DNA of 64,000 nt from Anagrus nilaparvatae (lineage: Eukaryota > Arthropoda > Insecta > Hymenoptera > Mymaridae), in NCBI GenBank assembly GCA_022575985.1, contig JAKSXM010000142.1:2294001-2358000 (forward strand). The letters are read 5' to 3'. The translations under genes were made by a program, and so were the position numbers. The notes beneath the pieces were generated by a model. It was not told where the DNA came from and made no database searches. It was given only the letters and a program-made list of their open reading frames with translations. This document shows positions 1 through 11,570 of this stretch, in pieces; position 1 is the first letter of the stretch, and every line of letters starts with the position of its first letter.

Positions 1-339
1 GTGTAACGCTAAAAATATAATTAGATTTTACAAATTAATACCTATAATGTAATATTCTCTACTTGTATATTAGATAATTTATTTTTATTTGTTCAAACCA
101 TTGTAATTAACAATTTTTAAACTTAGAAATTGAGAGAAATACCAAAAAAAAATAATGTAAGCATTATCAAAAAATTCTGTAATATAGAAAAATTATTTAC
201 TTATAAGTTGTATGGATGTAAACATTGTAAACTATTTATTATAAAAAATTTACATTAAAAAAAATATGTATTTTAATATACACATGTAAATAAGTATAAA
301 AATAATAAAAATAACAAATATTAAAAAAAAAAGAATTCA
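1..339 (-). other. 3' UTR / downstream flank of NAGK
   Basis: AT-rich stretch downstream of the NAGK stop codon on the minus strand. Read on the minus strand it has an AATAAA-type polyadenylation hexamer (plus-strand tttatt at 235-240), so the transcript plausibly ends here. No other gene is visible. The UTR call is inference. Confidence 0.4.
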
Positions 340-2666
340 TCACGTTTTAGTGGTAGAACCATTAGTAGTACTAAAACCATTATTAGATTTACAATTTTGG
401 AAATCATTATTACTTTGAATTTTTAATTGTAATTTTAAACATTTAATATCGCTTGGTAAATTTTGTCTTTTATAGTGATAAAAGCTTTCTGTATTTTTTG
501 AATATATTTTTTCTAACGTTTGACAATCAATTTTATCAGCTGCAATGTAACATGCACCTAATGCAGCGCTAACTGTCAATTTTAATAAAGTCAATTCATC
601 AATTGTTTCTGAGTTATGAATTTCTTGGACGAAACCCCATTTCATGTATTCCCATGATTTCCATACCGAACCAACACATATTACTTTTAATCCACCAAAT
701 TCTAATGTCAGATCCTGAAAATGAGAATTTTATTACAACATTTGCTTTTTTTTAATTAAAAAAAAATTATTTTACATTATGAGCTTTTCCAGCAACAGCT
801 AATACATGTTTAGCCAACATTTTTCCAGCTTCTTCAAATAGTCTCAAGCATAAGGGATCACCTCTTTCGCATCCAATAGCTAATTCTTTAGTAAACATGG
901 CAAATTTACTTTTATTGAAATTGCCATAAAGATGAGGTAACATTGCTTGCTGATCCTTAACATCAAAATATTCTTTCATAGCTGGCCAAACATAATTTAT
1001 TGATTCGGGTGATTTATTTAAATTATCTAAATCATCAAATACATATTTGCATGCTCTGTACGCTAACCCATAAGCTAGCATAAGAATTTAAAAATTAATA
1101 AAAACCATTTAAGACATTATAATTTAAGTATACTTACCACTACCTTCATCACCGATCATATGTCCCCAACCACCACATCCATAAATCATGCCATCAGGAT
1201 TAATTAATAAACAATTACTTCCAGTACCAGATATCAAAACAACACCACCATGTGATAAACCAGTTCTTAAACTACCTAACGTATCAGAACCAACAATGTA
1301 ATCATTCGATGCATGTGGATATATTTCATGTAATGTTTGAGCTAATTGTAAATTACTTTTTTCTTCTTCGCAACCACTTAAATTTAAACCCTATTAAAAA
1401 AAAATTATTTATTGAAACTAGTTTTATTAATACTTAAATAATTTATTATTATTATTATACATATTAAATGACACTTTTAAAAATTAAGTACAATATTACA
1501 ATAAATTGAAGATTAATGTAAATTTTTTAAATTTACATAAATTAATTTTTTATTTTTTATTTGTTTAAAATGTAATAATTTTTTTTTGTTTTTATCATGC
1601 GATATTTTATTTAAATAAATTATTAAGATATTGTTAAAGTAGATTTTTTTTTTTTTTTTAAATAACAGTTGATTAAACAATATAAATTTTAATAAATCAA
1701 TACTAGGAAATTCATTGTAGTAGAAAAATTAAAAATTTATTATATTTTTTTGAGTTATTGTTAAATAATAATTGTAATTACAAAAAAGAAAATTTTTTTT
1801 TTTTAAATTTTGTTTAATTTTTTTAAAAGCTTTTTAAAACGATTGAGTCTGACTAATTACGGAACTAATCTACTTAAAATGATTTTTTTTTAAAACGTAG
1901 GTATATAATTTATTGTTTTATGAAAGTACCTGAGTACTTTTTAACTAATTATTTAGTGAATTAATGACTTACAACACAATCATAAGGAACAGTGTCCAAA
2001 ATATTTAATTCGGCTTTTGATCTAACGATCATATCATTGATCCTAGCGGCTGTTTCTTCCATACCAAGTGCCTAAAAATTAAAGGAGCGTTAAACATTTT
2101 TGTCTTTTGTATTTAAAATATTTTAATAAAGAAATAAATATTAAAAATGATTATTGTTTCGCACGTCATTATTATTGACGGTCGGATAGATCTGACCGCA
2201 TCGACTCCAATTGCAATATAGTAAAGTTTTATATTTATTACGTAATTTAAAAACTACGCTTTTAAATCTAATGTATGGCACCAAATTCTTAATAAATTTC
2301 AATTATTATTAAAAAAATCGTACGATGTTTGAAAAATTTTTTATTTAATATTTTGTTTGATAAAATATTTTTATTGTTACCCAATGATTGGTTCCAGGTC
2401 CACGAATTTCTGATAATTTTTTACCTCTGCCATCGATTACTATTAAGGTGGAATGAGTTGCTCCACTGTAAAATAAAAAATAAAAATTGTTTTTCATTAA
2501 ATATTTTATCGCATGTTCATAAATAATTGTAATAATTATTGTCGCACAATAAATTAGATAATATTTACCCTTCGACACCGCCAATTCTGAGATCATCCGG
2601 ATTTTTTTTATAACTTTTTCTTGATTTAATTGATGATGTTGTTTCTCCATTTCTTCGAGCTGCCAT
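340..2666 (-). CDS. Nagk: N-acetyl-D-glucosamine kinase (six coding exons)
   Basis: Phosphorylates GlcNAc at C6 with ATP in the cytosol, in amino-sugar salvage. Minus-strand coding exons: 2569-2666, 2381-2465, 1973-2071, 1138-1390, 776-1074 and 340-714. All junctions are GT-AG and the phases join to 402 residues (human NAGK is 344). Visible in order: nucleotide-binding strand IGGVEGGATHST (about 28-39), GPGTNHW (55-61), GLNLSG, catalytic-type Asp130 in GSDTLGS, GTGSNC (149-154), GCGGWGHMIGDEGSAY (165-180) and CVGSVWKSWE near the C-terminal domain. These are hallmarks of the BadF/NAGK branch of the actin-like ATPase fold. The start is the only in-frame Met before the P-loop-like strand; it gives a ~27-residue basic, Ser-rich leader that vertebrate NAGK lacks. 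The C-terminal tail is Asn/Ser/Thr-rich. Nothing suggests a pseudogene. Confidence 0.93.
1391..1972 (-). other. NAGK intron 3
   Basis: A 582-bp AT-rich intron between NAGK exons 3 and 4, with donor GTAAGT at its minus-strand 5' end and an acceptor ending TTAATAG. Only homopolymer-rich DNA is seen inside. Confidence 0.8.
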
Positions 2667-3015
2667 TAAAATTTTTTTTATATCTGAAAAAATTTTTAAA
2701 TAAATGTAATAAGGTTAATTTTTTTGTTTCTTAATTAAAATTTTTTAATTATAATTATTTAATTAATTTATATTTAAATTAATTAACTTTCTTAAATTTA
2801 TACTTTTAAATTTAGATTTATGTTTAACAAGAAATAAAAAAAATAAAAAGGCTTAATTGTTATTAATTGTTATTTCATTTTTTGAGACTTAATCAAAATT
2901 CATAAAAATATAGTTATTTGTTATACAAGGGACAAAATTTATAAGTTTTGCGAGCGCAAGATTGAGCCCCATATTTTGCCCCGTGCCCTTTATCATTATT
3001 TTTAAAATTTATAAA
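2667..3015. other. upstream flank of NAGK, no gene seen
   Basis: AT-rich DNA upstream of the NAGK start codon on the minus strand. It should contain the 5' UTR and promoter, but I recognise no specific element. Confidence 0.3.
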
Positions 3016-3446
3016 TACACTGTAAAAAATAACTTTCTTAAATTTACAAAAAAAATAGAATTTTTTCAAAAAATTAGTAAATTTTCAAAAAAATTTTGTA
3101 AATATTCGATAAAAAATCGTAAATTTACTAAATTTAGTATATTCTCGAAAAAATCAAATTCTCGATTTTTTTTTATGAACTTACGAAAAAAGTTGTAATT
3201 CGCAGCTATTTTTCGTAAACTTACAACTATTTTTTGAAAATTTTCGAAAAAAAATTGTAAATTATCAATTTTTCTTGGGAATTCACAAAAAAAAAATGGA
3301 GAATACTCGAATTTTTAGTTAATATACTAAATTTAGTAATTATATGACTTTTTTCGAATATTTACAAATTTTTTCGAAAATTTTCTAATTTTTCGAAAAT
3401 GTTCTAATTTTATTGTTAATATAAGAAAGTTACCTTTTACAGTGTA
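3016..3446. repeat. TA-flanked foldback MITE, copy 1 (CACTGTAAAA family)
   Basis: The element runs TA-CACTGTAAAA at the left to TTTTACAGTG-TA at the right, so the termini are inverted and flanked by TA. The two halves are complementary for most of their length (AAATTTAC, TTTTCGAAA and ACTAAATTTAGTA motifs mirrored), so the whole unit can fold into one long hairpin. Related copies lie at 63414-63830 and, truncated, at 48676-48872. A TA target site is typical of Tc1/mariner-type MITEs; assignment to that superfamily is inference. No ORF of its own. Confidence 0.75.
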
Positions 3447-3796
3447 TGTAATTTTTGTAGTTCAATTGTGCCATTTAAAATTTTCGGTATTGTTACCAAA
3501 ATTTGGACCCTATCTCCCCCCAGTAAAAAAAGGCAAATTGGTCAATTTTACGAAAAATGATCCATATACCTAAAATTAGTTACGAAAATATATTTTTTTT
3601 TTAATATTTCCATTATTTAATATAATAATTATTTAAATTTGTGTAAATTTAATGAATAAATCATTGATTAAAAAAATTTTTTTTATTTTTTTAATTTAAT
3701 ATTTGTTAAGTGTTATCTAATACGTTTTGCATTAATGAGGTTGCCAAAAAATTTTTATTAATCAGATGTTCGCTCGGTGCATTTGTACTTTTAATA

Positions 3797-4043
3797 AAAA
3801 ACTTATAACCGGTTTGTGTAAACACAACTAAAATTTATGGAAAATATTTACTTACATAGCTGAGTGATAACTTGGGTTATTCCAAGTCCCCAAATCGAAA
3901 TTGATCTAAGTCTCTATACCTGAATTATTCTAAATCCCAAAATTGAAATTATTTTAAGTCCCTTAAAACGGACAGATTTAACCCCCCCCCCTTTAATTTT
4001 TAAATTCTTGAGATACCATCTCCCTATAAACATGTTCCATGTT
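3797..4043 (-). repeat. Dispersed element with AACATGTTCCATGTT end, copy 1
   Basis: Begins with an ACTTATAACCGGTTTGTGT segment and ends with the near-palindrome AACATGTTCCATGTT. The interior has CCAAGTCCC/CTAAGTCCC phrases and a C homopolymer run near 3980. Other copies lie at 39470-39840, 39866-41663, 48948-49419, 56708-57070 and 62608-62926. Non-coding; superfamily unknown. Confidence 0.65.
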
Positions 4044-5012
4044 AAAATTAGTAAATATGGCTGCTTTTTAGTTATAAATAAAAATAAAGTAAAATATTTT
4101 TAATTATCTTTGCCGAAATTAATAAAATTATACTTTCTTTTCATTTATAAAAAATAGAAAACAGCAATAAAAACTTATTGCACCAATCGCACAATTTTGA
4201 AATACTGATTAAAACTTACAATTTTAAAAAATTTGTTAGTTCATAAAAGACCCCGAGAGCCAATTTGAAGTCAGGGATGGCAGCCAAAAAAGCATGCACA
4301 ATTTACACTCATATTGTCTGCATTCCATGATTCAACTATGATTGCAAAAAGGGCTAGATCCTGATATCAGATCTGTCGCTCAGCTAGAAAAAAGCACTAT
4401 CCGGTTTTTGTTTCCAAACGGCCAAGATTCCAAGCAATTTATATGAAAAATCACAACAAATCATTTACGCAGTGAACCAGTTAAATATGTAAGAATATAA
4501 TAATTGAAAGGCTCGAAAAAATGTCTTTCTAAAAAAAATGAAAATTAGCTATTATCTTATAATTCCGTAATATTTATGACATAATAAATTTAAATTCTTT
4601 TACATATAAACAGTAATAATAATATTTGATAAAAAAGTTCAAGGGAATTACGCAATTCAAATAAAAAAATATTTTATAAACTAATTGATTGTAAAAATTG
4701 TTATTTATTCTCAGAATACATAAATTGGAATTTATAAGTTTGTTGGCTTCGTAATTTTTTTTTTTTTTTAAAGAAATTATTTATTTATTAAATAAATGAA
4801 ATGAAATTTTTGATAATTATATTTCTATTAAATTTTTTAATGATTTATTGAGGTTTCGATCAATGCCATTTAAATTAAATTAAATTTTAATCTCTTATCT
4901 TTTTGGGTCCTTATTATTTATAAGTTATGTTAATTTTATTATAATTTATAAATTAAATATTTGAACAATTTTGTTTGCTATTTTTAGCTTAATTTTATTT
5001 TATTATATATAT
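4044..5012. other. Intergenic, no gene seen
   Basis: AT-rich spacer up to the giant inverted repeat. A block of more balanced base composition at about 4255-4450 may be an old repeat remnant; I see no ORF or family match there. Confidence 0.3.
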
Positions 5013-5445
5013 CCCGTATCGAAATAGTCGATCGACTTTCCGATCGGATTTCCGATCGGATTTCCGATCGGAATTTGATCGACTTTCCGATCGAACTTTC
5101 GATCGGAATTCCGATCGAAACCCCGATCGAAATTTTCGCCGATCGAGTTTCCGATCAAAAATCAAAATTCCGATCAACTTTCCGATAAAAAAATTTCGAT
5201 CGAAAATCCGATGAAAAATCAAAATTCCGATCGACTTTCCGATCGACTTTCCGATCGAAAATCCGATGAAAAATCAAAATTCCGATCGACTTTCCGATCG
5301 AAAAATTCCGATCGAAAATCCGATGAAAAATCAAAATTCCGATCGACTTTCCGATGAAAAAATTTCGATCGAAATTCTGATCAAAAATTACAATTCCGAT
5401 CGAGTTTCCGATAAAAAAATTTTTATCAAAGTCCCGATTGAGGCA
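5013..5445. repeat. GATCGGA-type tip array (left)
   Basis: Irregular tandem repeats of words such as TTCCGATCGACTTTCCGATC and AAAATCCGATGAAAAATC. They contain many palindromic CGATCG and CCGATCGG cores. The mirror copy is at 18303-18735. Reading frames through it give only Asp-Arg-Ser-Lys low-complexity peptides. Confidence 0.85.
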
Positions 5446-7261
5446 TAATTTTTAAATTTTCATATAAAACAATTTTCCGATTCTCCAAAAAATATGAAAA
5501 GAGGAACTTGCCTGGGGATTTTCGAGGTTGAAAAAAACATTTTAATAAATAAAATTTTTCATTTTTTTATCCCAAAATATTTTCAAATTTCCCAATAAGG
5601 CGGAACAAAAAAAATAAAATGTAGAAATATCTATGTTACTAATGGTGGTTTTCAAAATTCAGAAAAACGTTTTCATTTATGAAAATTTTCCGATTTTCCA
5701 AGATGACAGATAAAAAAAAAACGTCAGAATAAGATTTTAATTGAATGAAAAATATCATTTTATCTTACTTACTAAAACAAACAAGGTTACAAAAATTGGT
5801 CTAAAGTTGATGAAATAATTATTTAGCTAATTAATTAATCTTTAAAAATATTTTACATTTTGGATTTATTATTTTATAATTTCATCTACTAAGCATTTAT
5901 AAAAAATTGCAGTTATTTGAAAAATGTATAATTTATTTTATTTATTATTTTATTTTATTTCAAAATTAAGAAATATATTGATAAATAATTTCACAAAGAA
6001 ATCGAGTTTTGGTGAAATTATTTTCAAACTTTAAAAAATTTATAAAAGTATATATAGGTATTTATTTTTTGTCATGCATTTGTCTTTTTTTAACAATAAA
6101 TTTTGTATACTTATATCATATTTGTTAAGTCAAAATAATAATAAACAAAATAAAACTTAACTGTCTGGCTATTTGTAAAATAAACACAAAAAAAACTATT
6201 TTTTTTTTTTAAACCGATATTAGTTTATTTCTTTTTTAATTAAATTTTTTTCCAAGTTTTTAAATAAAGTTGTAAAATGAATAATAGAAGTAAGTCACAA
6301 AAGCGATTACGTTCATAAAAGTTTATTAATAAAAAATATTTTAAAAAAAATCAATTTTCAGATTTTAAAAATCATTAGAAACGTTTAAAATTCATGATTA
6401 AGTTCAAAATGCAAATATTATTGATAATGAAATAAATATTCATTCAAGTTTTTTACCTTTCCTGGGGGTTTTCGAGGTTGAAAAAAGCATTTCAATGAAT
6501 AAAATTATTCATTTTTTTATCCTAAAATATTTTTAAATTTCCCAATGTGGCGGAACAAAAAACATGTTCGAATAAGCTTTTTACATTGCCTGGGGGTTTT
6601 CGAGGTTAAAAAAAACGTTTTCATTGATGAAAATTTTTATATTTTCACCCAAGAATATTTTTCGATTCTCCAAGATGGAGGATCGAAAAAACGTGTCAAA
6701 ATAAAGCTTTTTATATTGCTTGGGGGTTATTAAGGTTGATAGAATATCAGAGGTCATTTTTTGGACCCAATCTATTTTCCAATTTTCCAAGGTGGCGGAA
6801 CAAAAAATATGAAAAATAGAACTAATGAACCAAAGCATATTTTCCGATTTTTCTAGACGGCGGAAAAAATTCATAAATTAAAAAAAAATATCTTTCTTGC
6901 ATTGGTAAATTCGCTTACTAAATGTTTATTGAAGTTAAAGTCATGAATAAGTATGTACATACATGCATATATCAATTGTATATACTATTTTTTAAAAAAA
7001 CAATTTATGCAAAATTGTAACTCTCCTATTAAAAACTATTAATAATACCAATTAGGAACTTTTATGATAAATGTATAAACAGTATTTCTTATATTATCAA
7101 ATATACCACATATATGCTTATTAGACTGTGTCTTATTTTTTTTTTTTTTTCGATATTTTTTGGCTCCCCCCATTTTTTTCGAATCTTTTGGTCATAAAAA
7201 ACACCCAACTCCAAGGATTTTGATTTTCGATTTTTTTAACCCGTGCCGCCGAGCACTTGAA

Positions 7262-8391
7262 GTTTCCCATTTAAATAACATGGGAATTTCGATGTATTAG
7301 CTTTGTAAATTTTTATTAATTTTGTTTTAAGAAGCTAGTTATTGCTGGAAAACATACTTTCATATGTTGGAAAGACATGCAAACAGCCCTGCATTCATTC
7401 CAAAGGGAATTCTGGGCCTAAATCGCAAATTTACATGTTGGCTAAATCATATAAAACAGGGTTTTTCGGTGATTTTCGATAAAACGTTGCAACCTCAAAA
7501 ATTGACCAAAACACTTCTGGTTGGTCTCATTTTTTTGGTATAAGTGTCACCTTTTAAACGCCGCAAACCGCGTTCTTTTAAAATTGATTTTCTCATCACT
7601 ATAGCCAATTAACCTAACGGTAATTTTCGACTAAAAATGACCAATTTTTTAATTTTTTTAAATTGCTGTCAAAATTGTAACTTTTGACAAAATCGAGCTT
7701 TATAGGTCTTAAAAATTGTCTGCAAGTTTCAAATTTCCAAAAATTCTTTACTCACCGCTTTTCAATAAGTTATTAACCAGAGATGAAAATTTAAAGTTAG
7801 AGTCCCAATTTTAGGATTTAAAGAAAAAGTCAATTTTTATAATTATCTTTGAAAAGCGATATCTTAAAAACTATTTGAAGAAAACAGACGATTAAAGAAT
7901 TTTTGAAAACTTGAAGCTTGTAGAAAATTTTTTAGGCCTGTGAAACTTAATTTTGTCAAAAATTACAATTTTGGCAGCAGTTTAAACAAATTTAAAAATT
8001 GGTCATTTAGGGTCAAAAATTACCAGTAGGTTAACTGACTATAGTGCTGAGAAAATCAGTGATAAAAATATACGGTTTTCGACGTTTGAAAGGTGATACT
8101 TAGAGAAAAAAAAGAAGCCCTACCAGAAGTGTTTTGATCAATTTTTGAGGTTGCAGCTTTTTATCAAAAACTACCGAAAAACCCTGTTTTATAAGATTTA
8201 GCCAACATGTTAATTTGCGATTTAGGCCCAGAAGTCCCATTGGAATGAATGGAGGGTGGTTTTCATGTCTTTACAACATATGAAAGTATGTTTTCCAGCA
8301 ATAACTAGCTTCTTAAAACATATTGCGGCCTCTGTAAAAAATTATAAAGCTTAAACCTCGAAATTCCCATGTTAAATAATATGGGAAAAAT
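7262..8391. repeat. Nested foldback inside the left arm
   Basis: A secondary inverted repeat with roughly 500-bp halves of about 80-85% identity, hinged near 7827. The left half has AACATGGGAATTTCG, AGCTAGTTATTGCTGG and AAACAGGGTTTTTCGG; the right half carries their complements in reverse order. The mirror copy lies at about 15356-16486. A diverged relative lies at 48000-48672. Confidence 0.75.
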
Positions 8392-8762
8392 AAATAATAT
8401 GAAAATATTCTCTTTCCATGTTTTAAATAATGGAATTTCATTGCTTGTTTATTGGAAGCATAATTCCTAGATTTAAAACCATCGATTTATTTCTATTTTA
8501 CAATTTAGAAAAACGATCCAGTTACCCTCAATAGGCAACTTTTGATTGATTTTAGCAATCTTGTGGGGATTTTTATTAAATATTTAAAATTTCATGGTTA
8601 ATTAACATATAAAATATTTCGTTTATCCACAATAGACAAATTTTAGTAACTTCTAACAGTTTATTCGGAATTCTCCTTGATTATATGTTCTTAGGCTCAC
8701 TTAACACTAACATGATATCCAGTTTTACCAGATATGGACCAATCACCCACAATATAAAAAAA

Positions 8763-11570
8763 TGACACGACAAGCCTTACAGTAGAGTAACCTTAGGAAG
8801 TAGGCTATAATAAAAAACGACACGTTAAGCCTTACAGTAGCGTAACCTAAGGAAGTAGGCTATAATAAAAAACGACACGTCGAGCCTTACAGTAGCGTAA
8901 CCTAAGGAAGTAGGCTATAATAAAAAACGACACGTCAAGCCTTACAGTAGCGTAACCTAAGGAAGTAGGCTATAATAAAAAACGACACGCCAAGACTTAC
9001 AGTAACGTAACCTAAGGAAGTAGGCTATAATAAAATAACAACACGTCAAGCCTTACAGTAGCGTAACCTAAGGAAGTAGGCTATAATAAAAAACGACACG
9101 TTAAGCTTTACAGTAGCGTAACCTAAGGAAGTAGGCTATAATAAAAAACGACACGTCGAGCCTTACAGTAGCGTAACCTAAGGAAGTAGGCTATAATAAA
9201 AAACGACACGTCAAGCCTTACAGTAGCGTAACCTAAGGAAGTAGGCTATAATAAAAAACGACACGCCAAGACTTACAGTAACGTAACCTAAGGAAGTAGG
9301 CTTTAATAAAAAAACAACACGTCAAGCCTTACAGTAGCGTAACCTAAGGAAGTAGGCTATAATAAAAAACGACACGTCTAGCCTTACAGTAGCGTAACCT
9401 AAGGAAGTAGGCTATAATAAAAAATGACATGTCAAGCCTTACAGTAACATAACCTAAGGAAGTAGGCTATAATAAAATAACGACACGTCAAGCCTTACAG
9501 TAACGTAACCTAAGGAAGTAGGCTATAATAAAAAACGAAACGTTAAGCCTTACAGTAGCGTAACCTAAGGAAGTAGGCTATAATAAAAAACGACACGTCA
9601 AGCCTTACAGTAACGTAACCTAAGGAGGTAGGCTATAATAAAAAACACGTTAAGCCTTACAGTAGCGTAACCTAAGGAAGTAGGCTATAATAAAAAACGA
9701 CACGTCAAGCCTTACAGTAACGTAACCTAAGGAAGTAGGCTATAATAAAAAACACATTAAGTCTTACAATAGCGTAACCTAAGGAAGTAGGCTATAATAA
9801 AAAACGACACGCCAAGCCTTACAGTAACGTAACCTAAGGAAGTAGGCTATAATAAAATAACGACACGTCATGCCTTACAGTAACGTAACCTAAGGAAGTA
9901 GGCTATAATAAAAAACGAAACGTTAAGCCTTACAGTGGCGTAACCTAAGGAAGTAGGCTATAATAAAAAACGACACGTTAAGCCTTACAGTAGCGTAACC
10001 TAAGGAAGTAGGCTATAATAAAAAACGACACGTCAAGCCTTACAGTGACGTAACCTAAGGAAATAGGCTATAATAAAAAACAAGTTAAGCCTTACAATAG
10101 CGTAACCTACGGAAGTAGGCTATAATAAAAAACGACACGCCAAGACTTACAGTAACGTAACCTAAGGAAGTAGGCTATAATAAAATAACAACACGTCAAG
10201 CCTTACAGTAGCGTAACCTAAGGAAGTAGGCTATAATAAAAAACGACACGTTAAGCCTTACAGTAGCGTAACCTAAGGAAGTAGGCTATAATAAAAAACG
10301 ACACGTCGAGCCTTACAGTAGCGTAACCTAAGGAAGTAGGCTATAATAAAAAACGACACGTCTAGCCTTACAGTAGCGTAACCTAAGGAAGTAGGCTATA
10401 ATAAAAAACGACACGCCAAGACTTACAGTAACGTAACCTAAGGAAGTAGGCTTTAATAAAATAACAACACGTCAAGCCTTACAGTAGCGTAACCTAAGGA
10501 AGTAGGCTATAATAAAAAACGACACGTCAAGCCTTACAGTAGCGTAACCTAAGGAAGTAGGCTATAATAAAAAACGACACGCCAAGACTTACAGTAACGT
10601 AACCTAAGAAAGTAGGCTTTAATAAAATAACAACACGTCAAGCCTTACAGTAGCGTAACCTAAGGAAGTAGGCTATAATAAAAAACGACACGTCTAGCCT
10701 TACGGTAGCGTAACCTAAGGAAGTAGGCTATAATAAAAAATGACATGTCAAGCCTTACAGTAACATAACCTAAGGAAGTAGGCTATAATAAAATAACGAC
10801 ACGTCAAGCCTTACAGTAACGTAACCTAAGGAAGTAGGCTATAATAAAAAACGAAACGTTAAGCCTTACAGTAGCGTAACCTAAGGAAGTAGGCTATAAT
10901 AAAAAACGACACGTCAAGCCTTACAGTGACGTAACCTAAGGAAATAGGCTATAATAAAAAACAAGTTAAGCCTTACAATAGCGTAACCTACGGAAGTAGG
11001 CTATAATAAAAAACGACACGCCAAGCCTTGCAGTAACGTAACCTAAGGAAGTAGGCTATAATAAAATAACAACACGTCAAGCCTTACAGTAACGTAACCT
11101 AAGGAAGTAGGCTATAATAAAAAACGACACGTTAAGCCTTACAGTAGCGTAACCTAAGGAAGTAGGCTATAATAAAAAATGACATGTCAAGCCTTACAGT
11201 AACGTAACCTAAGGAAGTAGGCTATAATAAAAAACGACACGTCAAGCCTTACAGTAACGTAACCTAAGGAAGTAGGCTATAATAAAAAACACGTTAAGCC
11301 TTACAGTAGCGTAACCTAAGGAAGTAGGCTATAATAAAAAACGACACGTTAAGCCTTACAGCAGCGTAACCTAAGGAAGTAGGCTATAATAAAAAACGAC
11401 ACGTCAAGACTTACAGTAGCGTAACCTAAGGAAGTAGGCTATAATAATATAACGACATGTCAAGCCTTACAGTAGCGTAAGCTAAGGAAATAGGCTGTAA
11501 TAAAATAACGACACATCAAGCCTTACACTAACATAACCTAAGGAAAAAGACTATAATAAAAAACCGACAC
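8763..11570 (+). repeat. ~55-bp satellite array, left (about 51 units)
   Basis: Head-to-tail units with core GCCTTACAGTAGCGTAACC, then TAAGGAAGTAGGCTATAATA and a short A run with CGACACGTCAA. Variants (CGTTAAG, CGTCGAG, CGTCAAG, CGCCAAGACTT, AACAACACGTCAAG, CGTCTAG, shortened AACACGTTAAG) recur as blocks, for example a five-unit block starting near 8815 and again near 9090, indicating higher-order repeats from unequal exchange. The innermost units are the most degenerate (GGAAAAAGACTATAATA). Confidence 0.95.

Larger units (their letters stand above)
5013..8762 (+). repeat. Left arm of the giant inverted repeat
   Basis: From the tip inward: a GATCGGA-type array (5013-5445); an imperfect ~140-bp repeating block (about 5505-6880) recurring with CCTGGGGGTTTTCGAGG and GGCGGAACAAAAA phrases; AT-rich DNA; a nested foldback (7262-8391); and a junction into the satellite just after CCCACAATATAAAAAAA. 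Short ORFs here (for instance 97 codons at 6581-6874) are repeated exactly in the right arm because the DNA is duplicated. They lack protein features. Confidence 0.85.

Noticed and set aside
4995..5448. Asp-Arg-Ser-rich ORFs in the tip array
   Set aside because: They are translations of the GATCGGA repeat in several frames and give low-complexity peptides only.
6581..6874. 97-codon ORF, duplicated exactly at 16874-17167
   Set aside because: It reads through a repeating non-coding block, has no recognised domain or splice context, and its conservation is explained by the arm duplication.
8763..11570. CRISPR array
   Set aside because: The units are directly abutting satellite monomers without distinct spacers, in a spliced eukaryotic genome.
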